The position numbers and the translations under genes were made by a program. From Streptomyces bathyalis (GTDB taxonomy: Bacteria > Actinomycetota > Actinomycetes > Streptomycetales > Streptomycetaceae), in NCBI RefSeq assembly GCF_015910445.1, contig NZ_CP048882.1:4278001-4342000 (forward strand): a stretch of 64,000 bases of DNA. Direction: 5' to 3'. Shown here in pieces: positions 27,293 to 37,760 of the stretch. Every line of letters begins with the position of its first letter. Position 1 is the stretch's first letter. The notes under the pieces are model-generated. The model was not told the DNA's origin. It saw only the letters and a list, made by a program, of their open reading frames with translations, and made no database searches.

Positions 27293-27969
27293 CCCGAGTG
27301 CTCGTCGTCGAGGACGAAGAATCGTTCAGCGACGCACTGTCGTACATGCTGCGCAAGGAAGGCTTCGAGGTAGCCGTCGCATCCACCGGCCCCGACGGGC
27401 TGGACGAGTTCGAACGCAACGGCGCCGACCTGGTGCTGCTCGACCTGATGCTGCCGGGGCTGCCCGGCACCGAGGTGTGCCGCCAGCTGCGCGGCCGCTC
27501 CAACGTTCCGGTGATCATGGTCACCGCCAAGGACAGCGAGATCGACAAGGTCGTCGGCCTGGAGATAGGAGCCGACGACTACGTGACCAAGCCCTTCTCC
27601 TCGCGCGAACTGGTCGCGCGTGTCCGGGCCGTGCTGCGCCGTCAGGGCGAGCCGGAAGAGGTCACCCCGGCGGCCCTGGAGGCCGGCCCCGTCCGCATGG
27701 ACGTGGACAGGCACGTCGTCACCGTGGCCGGCAGCAAGATCGACCTCCCGCTGAAGGAGTTCGACCTGCTGGAGATGCTGCTGCGCAACGCGGGCCGGGT
27801 GCTCACGCGGATGCAGCTGATCGACCGGGTCTGGGGCGCCGACTACGTGGGCGACACCAAGACCCTCGACGTCCACGTCAAGCGCCTCCGCGCCAAGATC
27901 GAGCCCGACCCGGGCGCCCCGCGTTACCTGGTGACGGTGCGGGGCCTGGGCTACAAGTTCGAGCCCTAG
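27289..27969 (+). CDS. phoP: PhoP, phosphate-starvation response regulator
   Basis: A 226-residue OmpR-type regulator. Receiver: V-E-D-E-E-S-F at the start, phospho-acceptor D52 in L-L-D-L-M-L-P-G-L-P-G, T in V-T-A-K, K in T-K-P-F. The C-terminal winged helix runs from about residue 130 to 226 and ends V-R-G-L-G-Y-K-F-E-P. The length fits Streptomyces PhoP. It activates phosphate-scavenging genes by binding 11-bp direct repeats and represses nitrogen genes in competition with GlnR, also encoded in this window. GTG 27289 overlaps the phoR stop. A strong hairpin at 27989-28030 terminates the operon. Confidence 0.95.
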   Translation: MTRVLVVEDEESFSDALSYMLRKEGFEVAVASTGPDGLDEFERNGADLVLLDLMLPGLPGTEVCRQLRGRSNVPVIMVTAKDSEIDKVVGLEIGADDYVTKPFSSRELVARVRAVLRRQGEPEEVTPAALEAGPVRMDVDRHVVTVAGSKIDLPLKEFDLLEMLLRNAGRVLTRMQLIDRVWGADYVGDTKTLDVHVKRLRAKIEPDPGAPRYLVTVRGLGYKFEP

Positions 27970-27988
27970 AGAGCGCAGGCACGAAACG

Positions 27989-28030
27989 CCTGAGGCCCCG
28001 CCCGTACGAGCTGTACGGCGGGGCCTCAGG
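27989..28030. terminator. Bidirectional terminator after phoP
   Basis: A 14-bp perfect stem, CCTGAGGCCCCGCC (27989-28002) with GGCGGGGCCTCAGG (28017-28030), has an inner GTAC/GTAC pairing in its loop. It lies between the convergent phoP and lipoprotein genes. Confidence 0.88.
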
Positions 28031-28058
28031 TGTGTGTGCTGCGGGTGTAGCGGGCGGC

Positions 28059-28763
28059 TCAGTGCCCCGCGGCGTGGCCCTCGGCCTCGTGCTCGGCCTC
28101 CTCCTCCGCGGCGTCTTCATCGGGGGCCGGCGACCCGGACTGCTTGGCGTCCTCCGACGGGCTCTCGGACGAGGATTCCGACGGCGAGGCCGACTCCGAA
28201 CCGGGCGAAGGCGAGCCGGACGGCGTGCCCGAGGAAGTGCTGGGCGACGGGGCGACCGTCGGGCCGAACTTCGCGTAGTCGCCGTGCGCGGGCACGACCG
28301 TCGCCCGCAGCGAGATCTTGCCGGTGCGGCTCAGGTCGAACGAGACGGGCTGGGCGTTGCCGTCCCGCATGGTGCCCGACGTGGACTCGGGCAGCACGGC
28401 CGAGGCGTTGCCCTTGCCGCCCAGCGCGAGCGAACCGCCGGCCGGCACCGTGAGGTCCTTCTCGCCCTTCGCCGGGCGGAGCTTCACGCGGGCACCGGCA
28501 CCCTTGACGGTGATCTCCGCCAGGGTCTCGTCCTTGGAGCCCTGGTTGAAGATGCGGCCCGTCACCGCAGAGGGGCCCTGCCCGCTGTCCGGTGTGACGA
28601 TGGCGACATTCTGGACCTTGATGGAGCCTTCGGAGGTCGCGGCATTGTCCGGCTTGACCTCCAGCGTCTGAGCGTCGTGCCCCGCGGCGCACGCGGACAG
28701 TGTGACGACGGCGAGCGCGAGGGCTGTGGCGGCAAGGGTGCCGCGTCGAATGCTGCTGCTCAC
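28059..28763 (-). CDS. Lipoprotein of unknown function with His/Glu-rich tail
   Basis: A 234-residue lipoprotein. The signal ends in a lipobox V-T-L-S-A-C, with C25 the predicted acylated residue. The central domain (about 40-160) is beta-rich, resembles the DUF461/PCuAC-like copper-chaperone fold seen in actinobacterial lipoproteins, and contains I-F-N-Q-G-S-K-D-E-T-L. After it comes a Ser/Pro-rich linker and a very acidic end with three histidines (E-A-E-H-E-A-E-G-H-A-A-G-H). The tail could bind metal; that is inference, and the core lacks an obvious Met/His copper motif. The start is GTG 28761-28763. It is divergent from carD across 534 bp. Confidence 0.8.
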   Translation of the reverse strand: MSSSIRRGTLAATALALAVVTLSACAAGHDAQTLEVKPDNAATSEGSIKVQNVAIVTPDSGQGPSAVTGRIFNQGSKDETLAEITVKGAGARVKLRPAKGEKDLTVPAGGSLALGGKGNASAVLPESTSGTMRDGNAQPVSFDLSRTGKISLRATVVPAHGDYAKFGPTVAPSPSTSSGTPSGSPSPGSESASPSESSSESPSEDAKQSGSPAPDEDAAEEEAEHEAEGHAAGH

Positions 28764-29297
28764 GGCGGCGGCAACTCCTGGGCGAGCTCTGGCGGCCGAA
28801 CTACGGGACGGCTGCGGGCGGATACTTTGATCTGTGGCGCGGCCAGATTACCGAGCGCTTCGCGGACCCCCGCACCCGGCCCTCCTGCCGCGCGCCGTAC
28901 GGGCCGGTGCGTACGCGGGAGCGCGCGTGGGCTGCGCGCCGGGTGAGGACGTTTCCGGGGAAAGAATGCGAACGGCTTGTGAATTGATCAGCGGAACTGC
29001 TGATCAATTCTTGGGAAAGTCCGTGAAGCGGTGAAGAGGGCCGAACGGGCGACGACTTACAGCAGGACAAAACGGACGGCTGATGCTTTCTGAAGCACCC
29101 TCTTCAGACGTGTCCGTTGTGTTTCGATGCCCGTTCAGAAGTGCCCCGACCTGCGAATACCTGTTCCAGATGACTGGCCGCAGCACGTAACAGGGCCGCT
29201 TGTCAAGCCCCGAGATGCGGCCTGACCTGCGAAAACGCCATTCAGAAGAGCCCGATTCCGTGTTACTCTGGATAGCCACGGAAGGGGTACCTGACAC
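28764..29297. promoter_or_regulatory. Repeat-rich divergent region upstream of carD
   Basis: This 534-bp gap holds no convincing gene but several symmetric elements. GAATTGATCAGC (28981-28992) and GCTGATCAATTC (28999-29010) form a perfect 12-bp, AT-rich inverted repeat with a 6-base loop. TCTGAAG (29089-29095) and CTTCAGA (29102-29108) form a second one. TTCAGAAG recurs at 29134-29141 and 29241-29248, and GACCTGCGAA at 29148-29157 and 29224-29233, nested inside the TTCAGAAG pair. The carD promoter probably lies near 29260 (TTACTCT). The arrangement suggests multi-site regulation. Confidence 0.5.
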
Positions 29298-29780
29298 ATG
29301 ACGTTCAAGGTTGGCGACACCGTGGTCTATCCCCATCACGGGGCCGCGCTGATCGAGGCTATCGAAACTCGCCAGATCAAAGGCGTGGACAAGACCTACT
29401 TGGTTCTGAAGGTTGCGCAGGGCGACTTGACGGTTCGTGTGCCAGCGGACAATGCGGAGTTCGTGGGCGTACGAGATGTGGTCGGTTCGGACGGGCTGGA
29501 CAGGGTCTTCGAGGTGCTCCGCGCACCGTATGCCGAGGAGCCGACCAACTGGTCCCGGCGCTACAAGGCGAATCTCGAGAAGCTGGCGTCCGGCGACGTG
29601 ATCAAGGTGGCGGAGGTCGTGCGCGACCTGTGGCGCCGTGAGCGTGAGCGCGGACTCTCCGCCGGCGAGAAGAGGATGCTCGCCAAGGCCCGCCAGATTC
29701 TGGTGAGCGAGCTGGCTCTCGCGGAGAACACGAACGAGGACAAGGCAGAGGCACTGCTCGACGAAGTTCTCGCGTCCTGA
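29298..29780 (+). CDS. carD: CarD/CdnL-family RNA polymerase-binding regulator
   Basis: A 160-residue CdnL-type protein. The N-terminal Tudor-like RNA polymerase-interaction domain is obvious ([17 protein letters not shown]). The C-terminal helical domain includes [13 protein letters not shown] and [19 protein letters not shown], with the Trp that wedges the upstream promoter bubble edge in characterised homologues. It stabilises open complexes, especially at rRNA promoters, and is essential in mycobacteria. ATG 29298 follows GGAAGGGG at 10-14 bp. ispD and ispF follow downstream after a 387-bp gap with a hairpin. Confidence 0.95.
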   Translation: MTFKVGDTVVYPHHGAALIEAIETRQIKGVDKTYLVLKVAQGDLTVRVPADNAEFVGVRDVVGSDGLDRVFEVLRAPYAEEPTNWSRRYKANLEKLASGDVIKVAEVVRDLWRRERERGLSAGEKRMLAKARQILVSELALAENTNEDKAEALLDEVLAS

Positions 29781-30167
29781 CCGCGCGAGCGACGAAGAGG
29801 GACGGCGCGCAGCCGGCCTCCCAGCACGAGTGAGCAAGCCCAGTAGTCAGTAAGTCTGAGCAGCAGTAGAGCAAGGCTGTGCCGCAGTGCCCGAGTGACG
29901 ACGTCAGTCGCCGGGCGCTGCGGCATGTCTACGCTATGCAAGCGGCCCCCGACAGCGTTCAGTAACCTCACTACTGCTCGCCGTGCCGGACGCCCGGCAC
30001 GGTCTCGACGCCTGTCAAAGGCGTGCCGGGCCCGGGCAATCGCCTCGACCGGAAATCACGGAAGGGCCGGTCAAGGCTTCGCGCCCGGCACGCCCCCGAC
30101 CTGCGTCGGGGGGTACGCCCAGGCCATACCCACACCGGCTGAGGACACAAACCTGAACGTGCAACCG
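29781..30167. other. carD-ispD intergenic region with hairpin
   Basis: CCGTGCCGG (29981-29989) pairs with CCGGCACGG (29994-30002) around a 4-base loop and may terminate carD transcription. The rest of the 387 bp shows no gene. A GAGGACA stretch at 30141-30147 is the likely ribosome-binding site for ispD. Confidence 0.5.
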
Positions 30168-31079
30168 ATGTCAATCCAATCCGCGGGCGAGTCGCGTTCC
30201 GGCCGCCCGGACGGAGCAAGCCACGACTCAGAGCAGGCAGCGCAGGCCGAACAGCCCGGCAGGACTCCGGCCGCCCGGCCCGCGTCCGACCGCGCCGCCG
30301 ACCGCGCCGCCGACCCCGCGACCGACCCCGCTGCCGGGCGGCCAGGGCACCGCACCGCCGCCGTCATCCCGGCCGCCGGGCGCGGGCTCCGCCTCGGCCC
30401 GGGCGCCCCGAAGGCACTGCGTGCGCTGAGTGGGACGCCGATGCTGGTGCACGCCGTGCGTGCCATGGCCCGCTCGCGTGCCGTCTCCCTCGTCGTCGTG
30501 GTCGCACCGCCCGACGGCGCCGACGAGGTCCGGCGCCTCCTGGACGAGCACAACGCCGCAGGGGAGACCGCGACCGATGTCGTGGTCGTCCCCGGCGGTG
30601 AGACCCGTCAGGACTCGGTGCGCCTGGGCCTCGCGGCTCTCCCCGATGGCGTCGATTCCGTGCTCGTGCACGACGCTGCCCGTCCGCTGGTGCCGGTCGA
30701 GACCGTGGAGGCCGTGGCGGCGGCCGTGCGGGAGGGGGCGCCCGCCGTCGTGCCCGCGCTGCCCGTCCCTGACACGGTCAAGGAGGTCCAGGTCCGCACC
30801 GGCGGCGAACCCGAGCCGGTGACGGGCACTCCCGAGCGTTCGCGGCTGAGGGCCGTACAGACCCCGCAGGGCTTCGAGCTGAAGGTGCTCGCCGCGGCGC
30901 ACGCCCAGGTGGCCCGCGAGGGCGACGGCGCGACGGACGACGCCGGCATGGTCGAGCGCCTCGGCGTCGAGGTCGTGGTGGTTCCGGGTCACGACGAGGC
31001 GTTCAAGGTGACGCGGCCGCTGGACCTGGTGCTCGCCGAGGCCGTCCTGGCGAGGAGGCGTGCGACCGATGGCTTCTGA
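30168..31079 (+). CDS. ispD: IspD, 2-C-methyl-D-erythritol 4-phosphate cytidylyltransferase
   Basis: A protein of about 303 residues. The catalytic domain starts near residue 63 with [14 protein letters not shown], the nucleotide-binding loop, and continues with [22 protein letters not shown] and Q-T-P-Q-G-F, all diagnostic. It makes CDP-ME in the MEP isoprenoid pathway. The ~60-residue Ala/Arg/Asp-rich N-terminal extension, with repeats of A-A-D-R/A-T-D-P, is not part of the fold. The start is uncertain: ATG 30168 is annotated, but GTG 30159 is better spaced from GAGGACA, and an internal start would remove the extension. ispF overlaps its 3' end. Confidence 0.9.
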   Translation: MSIQSAGESRSGRPDGASHDSEQAAQAEQPGRTPAARPASDRAADRAADPATDPAAGRPGHRTAAVIPAAGRGLRLGPGAPKALRALSGTPMLVHAVRAMARSRAVSLVVVVAPPDGADEVRRLLDEHNAAGETATDVVVVPGGETRQDSVRLGLAALPDGVDSVLVHDAARPLVPVETVEAVAAAVREGAPAVVPALPVPDTVKEVQVRTGGEPEPVTGTPERSRLRAVQTPQGFELKVLAAAHAQVAREGDGATDDAGMVERLGVEVVVVPGHDEAFKVTRPLDLVLAEAVLARRRATDGF

Positions 31080-31578
31080 GCGACAGGCACCCGCCCTCCC
31101 ACTGGTCGGCATCGGCACGGATGTGCACGCCTTCGAGGAGGGGCGCGAACTGTGGTGCGCCGGTCTGCTCTGGGAGGGGGAGCGTTACGGCCTCGCCGGG
31201 CACTCCGACGGCGACGTCGCCGCGCACGCGGCATGCGACGCCCTCTTCTCCGCGGCCGGCCTCGGTGACCTCGGTGCCCACTTCGGCACCGGCCGCCCGG
31301 AGTGGGCCGGTGCGTCAGGCGTCAGTCTGCTCACGGAGGCCGCGCGGATCGTGCGTGCGGAGGGCTTCACCATCGGCAACGTGGCGATCCAGGTCATCGG
31401 CGTGCGGCCCAAGATCGGCAAGCGGCGCGACGAGGCCCGGCGTGCCCTGTCCGCCGCGGTCGGCGCCCCGGTCTCCGTCTCCGGTACGACGACGGACGGG
31501 CTGGGCCTGACCGGTCGCGGCGAGGGTCTCGCGGCCCTGGCGACCGCCCTGGTGCTGCCGCCTCCCGCAGCCGACTGA
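31069..31578 (+). CDS. ispF: IspF, 2-C-methyl-D-erythritol 2,4-cyclodiphosphate synthase
   Basis: A 169-residue trimeric enzyme that cyclises CDP-ME 2-phosphate to MEcPP in the MEP pathway. The zinc ligands are in G-T-D-V-H-A-F (Asp and His) and the His of [23 protein letters not shown] and the C-terminal [16 protein letters not shown] motif are as expected. ATG 31069 follows GAGGAGG and overlaps the ispD stop by 11 bp, so ispD and ispF are translated together. A G/C hairpin at 31607-31630 follows. Confidence 0.95.
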   Translation: MASERQAPALPLVGIGTDVHAFEEGRELWCAGLLWEGERYGLAGHSDGDVAAHAACDALFSAAGLGDLGAHFGTGRPEWAGASGVSLLTEAARIVRAEGFTIGNVAIQVIGVRPKIGKRRDEARRALSAAVGAPVSVSGTTTDGLGLTGRGEGLAALATALVLPPPAAD

Positions 31579-31606
31579 GGCCCAGGCCCACAGGAGTGAC
31601 GCTGAG

Positions 31607-31630
31607 CGGGGCCCGGAACACCGGGCCCCG
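31607..31630 (+). terminator. Terminator of the ispD-ispF unit
   Basis: CGGGGCCCGG (31607-31616) and CCGGGCCCCG (31621-31630) form a perfect 10-bp stem with an AACA loop, 28 bp after ispF. Confidence 0.8.
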
Positions 31631-31725
31631 GATGCCCGTTGCAGGTGACACGGACGTGGCACGCCTTGTACGTGACACGGCACATGCCGCAGACAGCGAC
31701 GATCCTCCGAGAGAAGGCGACCCCA

Positions 31726-32133
31726 GTGGCAGCAGCACAGATCTCCGACGGCCTCAAGCAGGTTCTGGACTCTCCCGTCTTCGTCGACCTGGCGACGATC
31801 CAGCCCGACGGAAGCCCGCAGGTGTCACCGGTATGGGTGAAGCGCGACGGGGACGAATTGCTGATCTCCACCACGACCGACCGCCGCAAGACCCTGAACC
31901 TCCGGCGGGACCCCCGGGTCAGCGTCATGGTGCAGCCCGCTGACAACCCGTACACGTACGCGGAGATCCGCGGCACCGCCACTGTCACCACCGAGGGCGG
32001 CCCGGAGCTGATCGACGAACTGGCCCAGAAGTACACGGGGAAGAACTACGCCGATTTCAACCCGCGTTGGACGCAGGACGCCGAGAGGGTCGTCGTGCGC
32101 GTCACGCCCAGGAAGATCACCGGACGCCTCTGA
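31726..32133 (+). CDS. PPOX-class F420-dependent oxidoreductase
   Basis: A 135-residue split-barrel flavin/deazaflavin enzyme. [21 protein letters not shown] near the start and [21 protein letters not shown] match the PPOX family that uses F420 in Actinobacteria. It likely reduces a small unsaturated or quinone-like compound in the cytoplasm; no specific substrate is indicated. GTG 31726 lies 8 bp after GAGAAGG and gives the usual length. In the promoter area, GTGACACGG occurs at 31645-31653 and 31672-31680. cysS follows after about 100 bp. Confidence 0.85.
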   Translation: MAAAQISDGLKQVLDSPVFVDLATIQPDGSPQVSPVWVKRDGDELLISTTTDRRKTLNLRRDPRVSVMVQPADNPYTYAEIRGTATVTTEGGPELIDELAQKYTGKNYADFNPRWTQDAERVVVRVTPRKITGRL

Positions 32134-32237
32134 CAGACCTGACACCCGGCTCCCGGCATTCCCTCACGTATGCCAGGGGTCTGCCGCGAGCCCGGTGTGC
32201 GGGACGGCCGCCCTCACGGGCCCACTACCCTGGTCGC

Positions 32238-33653
<1,416 letters not shown>

Positions 33654-33694
33654 AACCGTGATCGCGGCCGCCGAACCGCGGCCGTGAGAGGGGA

Positions 33695-33724
33695 GCCCAC
33701 CGTTGATCCACTTCTTCGGTGGGC
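33695..33724 (+). terminator. Hairpin after cysS
   Basis: GCCCACCG (33695-33702) pairs with CGGTGGGC (33717-33724) around a 14-base loop, about 40 bp after cysS and 145 bp before rlmB. Confidence 0.65.
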
Positions 33725-33869
33725 CCTGTCCTCCTGAATAATGGCGGGAGGCGGCGGCCTCCGCGCCCCGCGAGCGTGCGTTGCCCGCCGCCACGGCAGA
33801 CGGCCGGCAGCAGCCGCCGGGAATCCGGCAGACGAATCAGCAGCAGACCAGCAGAGAAGCAGGTGCCCG

Positions 33870-34817
33870 ATGGCCGGGAACAGCCAGCGCCCCAACCGGC
33901 GTACGTCCAACAAGAAGGGCGCGCAGGTCGGCAGCGGCGGCCAGCGGCGCCGCGGGCTCGAAGGCAAGGGCCCCACGCCGCCCGCCGAGATGCGCAAGGG
34001 GCACGCCAAGCAGCGCGCGGCGCAGGCCAAGGCCCGGCGCGCGCAGGGCCGTCCGCGCAAGGCCAGCGGCAAGAGCGCCTCGGAACTGGTCGTCGGCCGC
34101 AACTCGGTGGTCGAGGCGCTGCGCGAGCACGTACCGGCGTCGACGCTGTACGTGCAGCAGTTCATCGACAACGACGAACGGGTCCGCGAGGCGGTGCGGC
34201 TGGCCGGCGAGGACGGCGGCATCAACCTCATGGAGGCGCCCAGGCCCGAACTGGACCGCATGACAAGGGGCCTGCACCACCAGGGACTTGTGCTCCAGGT
34301 GCCGGAGTACGAGTACGCGCACCCGGACGATCTGGCGGCCGCCGCCTACGACGAGGGCGAGGACCCGCTGATCGTCGCGCTGGACGGGATCACCGATCCG
34401 CGCAATCTCGGCGCGGTCGTGCGCTCCGCCTCGGCCTTCGGCGGGCACGGCGTCGTCGTGCCGGAGCGCCGGGCCGCCGGGATGACGGCCGGGGCGTGGA
34501 AGACCTCCGCGGGCACGGCGGCGCACACTCCGGTCGCGCGCGCCGCCAACCTCACGCGTGCGCTGGAGAGTTACCAGAAGGCCGGAATGATGGTGGTGGG
34601 CCTCGCGGCGGACGGCGACGTCGAACTCCCGGAACTGGACGTGCTGGAGGGGCCGGTCGTGGTCGTCGTCGGGAGCGAGGGCAAGGGCCTGTCCCGGCTG
34701 GTCGGCGAGACCTGTGACGTACGCGTGCGGATCCCGATGCCGGGCGGCGCCGAGTCGCTGAACGCAGGCGTCGCCGCGGGCGTGGTGCTCTACGAGGCGG
34801 CGCGGCGCAGGGGTTGA
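33870..34817 (+). CDS. rlmB: 23S rRNA (guanosine-2'-O-)-methyltransferase RlmB (SpoU family)
   Basis: A 315-residue SPOUT methyltransferase. The first ~75 residues are strongly basic (K/R-rich, with R-R-T-S-N-K-K-G-A) and probably contact RNA. A substrate-binding domain starts at [13 protein letters not shown]. The trefoil-knot domain has motif 1 [13 protein letters not shown], motif 2 V-G-S-E-G-K-G-L-S and motif 3 [15 protein letters not shown]. Motif 3 with S-L-N-A-G/S supports RlmB/TrmH-type 2'-O methylation. It follows cysS with a hairpin between. The ATG at 33870 lies downstream of AGAGAAGCAGG. Confidence 0.9.
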   Translation: MAGNSQRPNRRTSNKKGAQVGSGGQRRRGLEGKGPTPPAEMRKGHAKQRAAQAKARRAQGRPRKASGKSASELVVGRNSVVEALREHVPASTLYVQQFIDNDERVREAVRLAGEDGGINLMEAPRPELDRMTRGLHHQGLVLQVPEYEYAHPDDLAAAAYDEGEDPLIVALDGITDPRNLGAVVRSASAFGGHGVVVPERRAAGMTAGAWKTSAGTAAHTPVARAANLTRALESYQKAGMMVVGLAADGDVELPELDVLEGPVVVVVGSEGKGLSRLVGETCDVRVRIPMPGGAESLNAGVAAGVVLYEAARRRG

Positions 34818-34986
34818 CGACGGCGGGACCCGAACCGGCCGCCTGGGGACGGGAGTCGGGGCCGAGCCTCCCGCTCGAAGGCGCCACGGGCTCGCGGTCG
34901 CGGCAGCTCGACGGCCTTGACGGGCCTCGGACAGATCGGGGCGGTCAAGGCAGTGTCTTAAGCGTCCGTCACTCGGTTAGTGGAGT

Positions 34987-36801
34987 GTGGACACCAGAAC
35001 ACCCCGCACGCCCGACCCCTCGGGCCGGCGTCCTGGGGACACCCAACAGGGCGGCCCGAGCGGTTTCTTCGACGACGACACCGGCCTGAGCACGGTCAAG
35101 GTCCCCTCCGATCCGGCAGAGGTCGTCGTCACTCACGCGAGCTTCCGGGTGCAGCTCGCGCCGCCCGCCGCCGACCCCGTCACCACCGGCTCCGTCCCTG
35201 CCGTGTCCGGAATTCACGCCTCCGGAACGGTCCCGGGCGCGGTTCCGGGATCGTTCTCCGCCAACGGGCCCGGGACGGCGGGCGCGTCGCCGGGCACGTC
35301 CGGAACGTCCGTCGTCTGGGGCGTGCACACGGACGCCGACGACACCGCCGCGACCCGGCTGTCCCACGTCGCGCGCCCCGGCCACCGCGGGCCCGCGGAG
35401 ACCGCCGCCTCCACGACCCAGGTGCTGCCGCGGATCGACGAGGACGCCATCGCCCCGCCGGCGGTCATCGGCCAGCGCGGGGCGCGCCCGCCCGAGACGA
35501 CACAGCCGCAGTCCCTGCTGCACGGAGTACGCCCCACACGCGGAGCCTTCGACGGTCCGGAACCCGGCGCCTACGACCCGTACGTCGAATACGACGAGAG
35601 CGGCGAGAACGGGGACTTCGGCGAGTACGCCGGGTTCTCCGAGTACGGGGAGAGCGGCGCGTACAACCGCCGGGGCAGGCAGCCCCTCGCGCACGCAGAC
35701 CCCGAGGACGCCGACCGCACCGGCTCCCAGGCCCCGGCAGCCGCCGGAGCACGCCGCCAGGCGTACTATCCCGGCCGCCGCATGAACCTCGGCGTCGTGC
35801 TGCTGCCCATGCGGATCTTCCTCGGCTTCATCTCGGTCTACGCCGGCATGGGCAAGCTGTGCGACCCGGTCTACTTCGACGGCGACGCCCGCGGCTCCAT
35901 GGTGACGTGGCTGCGGTCGCTCGAACCCTGGGCCATCGCCTCCCCGCTGCGGGACTTCGCGCTGGCACACCCCGTCGGCTCCGGGCTGACGGTCGCCTTC
36001 CTCCAGATCATCATCGGCGTGCTGACGGTGTGCGGGCTCTGGCAGCGCCTCGCCGCGGCGCTCGGCGCGCTGCTGTCCGCGGCGCTGCTGATGACGGTGA
36101 GCTGGAGCTCGGGACCCGCGTACGAGGCGCCGGACATCATTCTCCTCGCCGCGTGGAGCCCGCTGCTCATCGCGGGCGCGCCCGTCTACTCCGTCGACGG
36201 CAGGCTCGCCGCCGACGCGTGGCGGAAGCTCGGCCCGCGCGCCGAACTGCGCGACCTGCGCATGAGAGTGCTGCGCCGTGGCGCCGTGATCGCGTCCGTC
36301 GTCGCCGGGATCGCGATGCTGACCGGCTCGATGCTGGGCGGTGCCGTACGTTCCGCGCACACGGCCAAGGTGCCCGAGCCCGGCGGCCCGCCCGTCAACC
36401 AGCTGCCCGGCTCGCCCCTCCCCACGGACCCGGACGACCGGACCGACAGCGGGCGTCCCGCCGGCGGGCACTCACGGGGCGCCGATGCGGACAGCGGCCG
36501 TTCCGGCAGCCCGTCCTCCTCGGCCTCGGCCGACGACCGGCGCGGGGACACGTCCAGTCCCAGCCAGCGCGAGACCGTGCAGGTGCCGAGGGAGACCGTC
36601 CCCGGTGCGCAGCCACCGCGGCAGTCGGCGCCCGGCGCACAAGCCACGCAGGGCGGCAGCTCGACTTCGGGCGGCGGCACCGGCGGCGGTGCGCAGGGCG
36701 GATCCAACTCCGGTGGCGGCGGCGGGGGTTCGTCGTCCGGCGGCGGTGGCGGATCGTCCTCCGGCGGTAGCGGGGGAGGCCTGGGCGGCCTCCTGGGCTG
36801 A
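34987..36801 (+). CDS. DoxX-family membrane protein with long disordered tails
   Basis: A 604-residue protein with a compact membrane core. Residues 1 to about 260 are polar and low complexity, with Gly/Thr/Asp- and Glu/Tyr-rich stretches (Y-D-P-Y-V-E-Y-D-E-S-G-E). The DoxX core (about 265-400) carries four hydrophobic segments with R-I-F-L-G-F-I-S-V-Y-A-G-M-G-K-L at the first. A further membrane helix lies near 430-452. The C-terminus is Gly/Ser-rich, nearly pure G/S at the end. DoxX proteins are linked to thiol/redox homeostasis in Actinobacteria, but this member's role is unknown. GTG 34987 is the start, with a GTCCGTCAC-rich promoter region just upstream. Confidence 0.85.
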   Translation: MDTRTPRTPDPSGRRPGDTQQGGPSGFFDDDTGLSTVKVPSDPAEVVVTHASFRVQLAPPAADPVTTGSVPAVSGIHASGTVPGAVPGSFSANGPGTAGASPGTSGTSVVWGVHTDADDTAATRLSHVARPGHRGPAETAASTTQVLPRIDEDAIAPPAVIGQRGARPPETTQPQSLLHGVRPTRGAFDGPEPGAYDPYVEYDESGENGDFGEYAGFSEYGESGAYNRRGRQPLAHADPEDADRTGSQAPAAAGARRQAYYPGRRMNLGVVLLPMRIFLGFISVYAGMGKLCDPVYFDGDARGSMVTWLRSLEPWAIASPLRDFALAHPVGSGLTVAFLQIIIGVLTVCGLWQRLAAALGALLSAALLMTVSWSSGPAYEAPDIILLAAWSPLLIAGAPVYSVDGRLAADAWRKLGPRAELRDLRMRVLRRGAVIASVVAGIAMLTGSMLGGAVRSAHTAKVPEPGGPPVNQLPGSPLPTDPDDRTDSGRPAGGHSRGADADSGRSGSPSSSASADDRRGDTSSPSQRETVQVPRETVPGAQPPRQSAPGAQATQGGSSTSGGGTGGGAQGGSNSGGGGGGSSSGGGGGSSSGGSGGGLGGLLG

Positions 36802-36898
36802 CCGCGCGCCCGGGCCGGCGTACGAGGCACCTGGCCCGGGCCGACGGGAACACGGCAAAACGGCCCGCCGCGACGAGCGCGAACAACGCAGGGAGCCC

Positions 36899-37651
36899 TC
36901 ACTGCTTCTGGGGGGCTCCCTGCGCGTTCCTCAACTCCTTTGCTGCTTCTTCCAGATCCTTGGCGGTGTCGATGGCCCGCCAGTAGGCACCTTGCGGCAA
37001 CTGGAAGCCCGCGAGCAGGCGTTCGCGGGCGAGCCGAGGGAACGTCGTACGTTCATGGTCGCCGCGCTCCGGCAGCAGCCCGGCGAAGGACGAAGAGAAC
37101 ACGTACACACCGGCGTTGACGAGGTACGGCGACGGGGGAGCTTCGATGAAGTCGAGGACATGGCCGAAGGGATCCGTCTCCACCGCTCCCCACGGGATGC
37201 GCGGACGGGCCAGGGCGAGCGTCGCGGCGGCGTCCCGCTCCCCGTGGAACGCGGCCATCTCCCGCAGCGCGAAGCGTGTCCAGATGTCCCCGTTGGTGGC
37301 GTACCAGGGCTCGTCGGGCCGGGGCAGCGAGGCGGCCGCGTATTTGAGTCCGCCTCCGCGGCCCAGCGGCTTGTCCTCCACAACGACCGTCGTCCGGAGG
37401 GGACTTCGTCCCGAGGGCACCGGAATCTCGGCCTTCGCCAGCCAGTCGTCCAGCACATCGGCCAAGTGGCCGCAGGAGACGACGACATCGGTGACGCCCT
37501 CGGTCGCCAGCCAGGCCAACTGGTGCCCGATGATGGGGATTCCGGTGCCGGGGATCTCGACCATCGGCTTGGGACGGTCGTCGGTGTACGGACGAAGCCG
37601 CGTCCCCTGGCCACCGGCCAGGATCACGGCTTGCGTGGGGAGCTGCATCAT
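36899..37651 (-). CDS. Sugar-phosphate nucleotidyltransferase
   Basis: A 250-residue NTP-transferase. The nucleotide loop is A-V-I-L-A-G-G-Q-G-T-R-L-R-P-Y-T (about 8-23), followed by K-P-M-V-E-I-P-G-T-G-I-P-I and the metal-binding Asp in Y-A-T-N-G-D-I-W. It is the short, single-domain form, like glucose- or mannose-1-phosphate nucleotidyltransferases that make NDP-sugars for cell-surface glycans. The sugar is not determined. ATG 37651 and 37648 are adjacent Met codons; the first is annotated. It is convergent with the DoxX gene and downstream of a small membrane-protein gene. Confidence 0.88.
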   Translation of the reverse strand: MMQLPTQAVILAGGQGTRLRPYTDDRPKPMVEIPGTGIPIIGHQLAWLATEGVTDVVVSCGHLADVLDDWLAKAEIPVPSGRSPLRTTVVVEDKPLGRGGGLKYAAASLPRPDEPWYATNGDIWTRFALREMAAFHGERDAAATLALARPRIPWGAVETDPFGHVLDFIEAPPSPYLVNAGVYVFSSSFAGLLPERGDHERTTFPRLARERLLAGFQLPQGAYWRAIDTAKDLEEAAKELRNAQGAPQKQ

Positions 37652-37715
37652 GCAGCGCACCCTATGCGGGGCGCCCGCTCTGCCGTCGTCGGCAGGCGGG
37701 CGGTCAGCACATCGG

Positions 37716-37760
37716 TTGTTCCGCGCCTCAGCGCATTGCTTGTTCCGCGCCTCAGCGCAT
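37716..37760. repeat. Tandem duplication across the stop codon of a small gene
   Basis: A 21-bp sequence at 37716-37736 is repeated exactly at 37740-37760 (period 24). The second copy includes the last codons and stop of the minus-strand gene that ends at 37752, so a short 3' piece of that gene is duplicated downstream. Confidence 0.85.
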
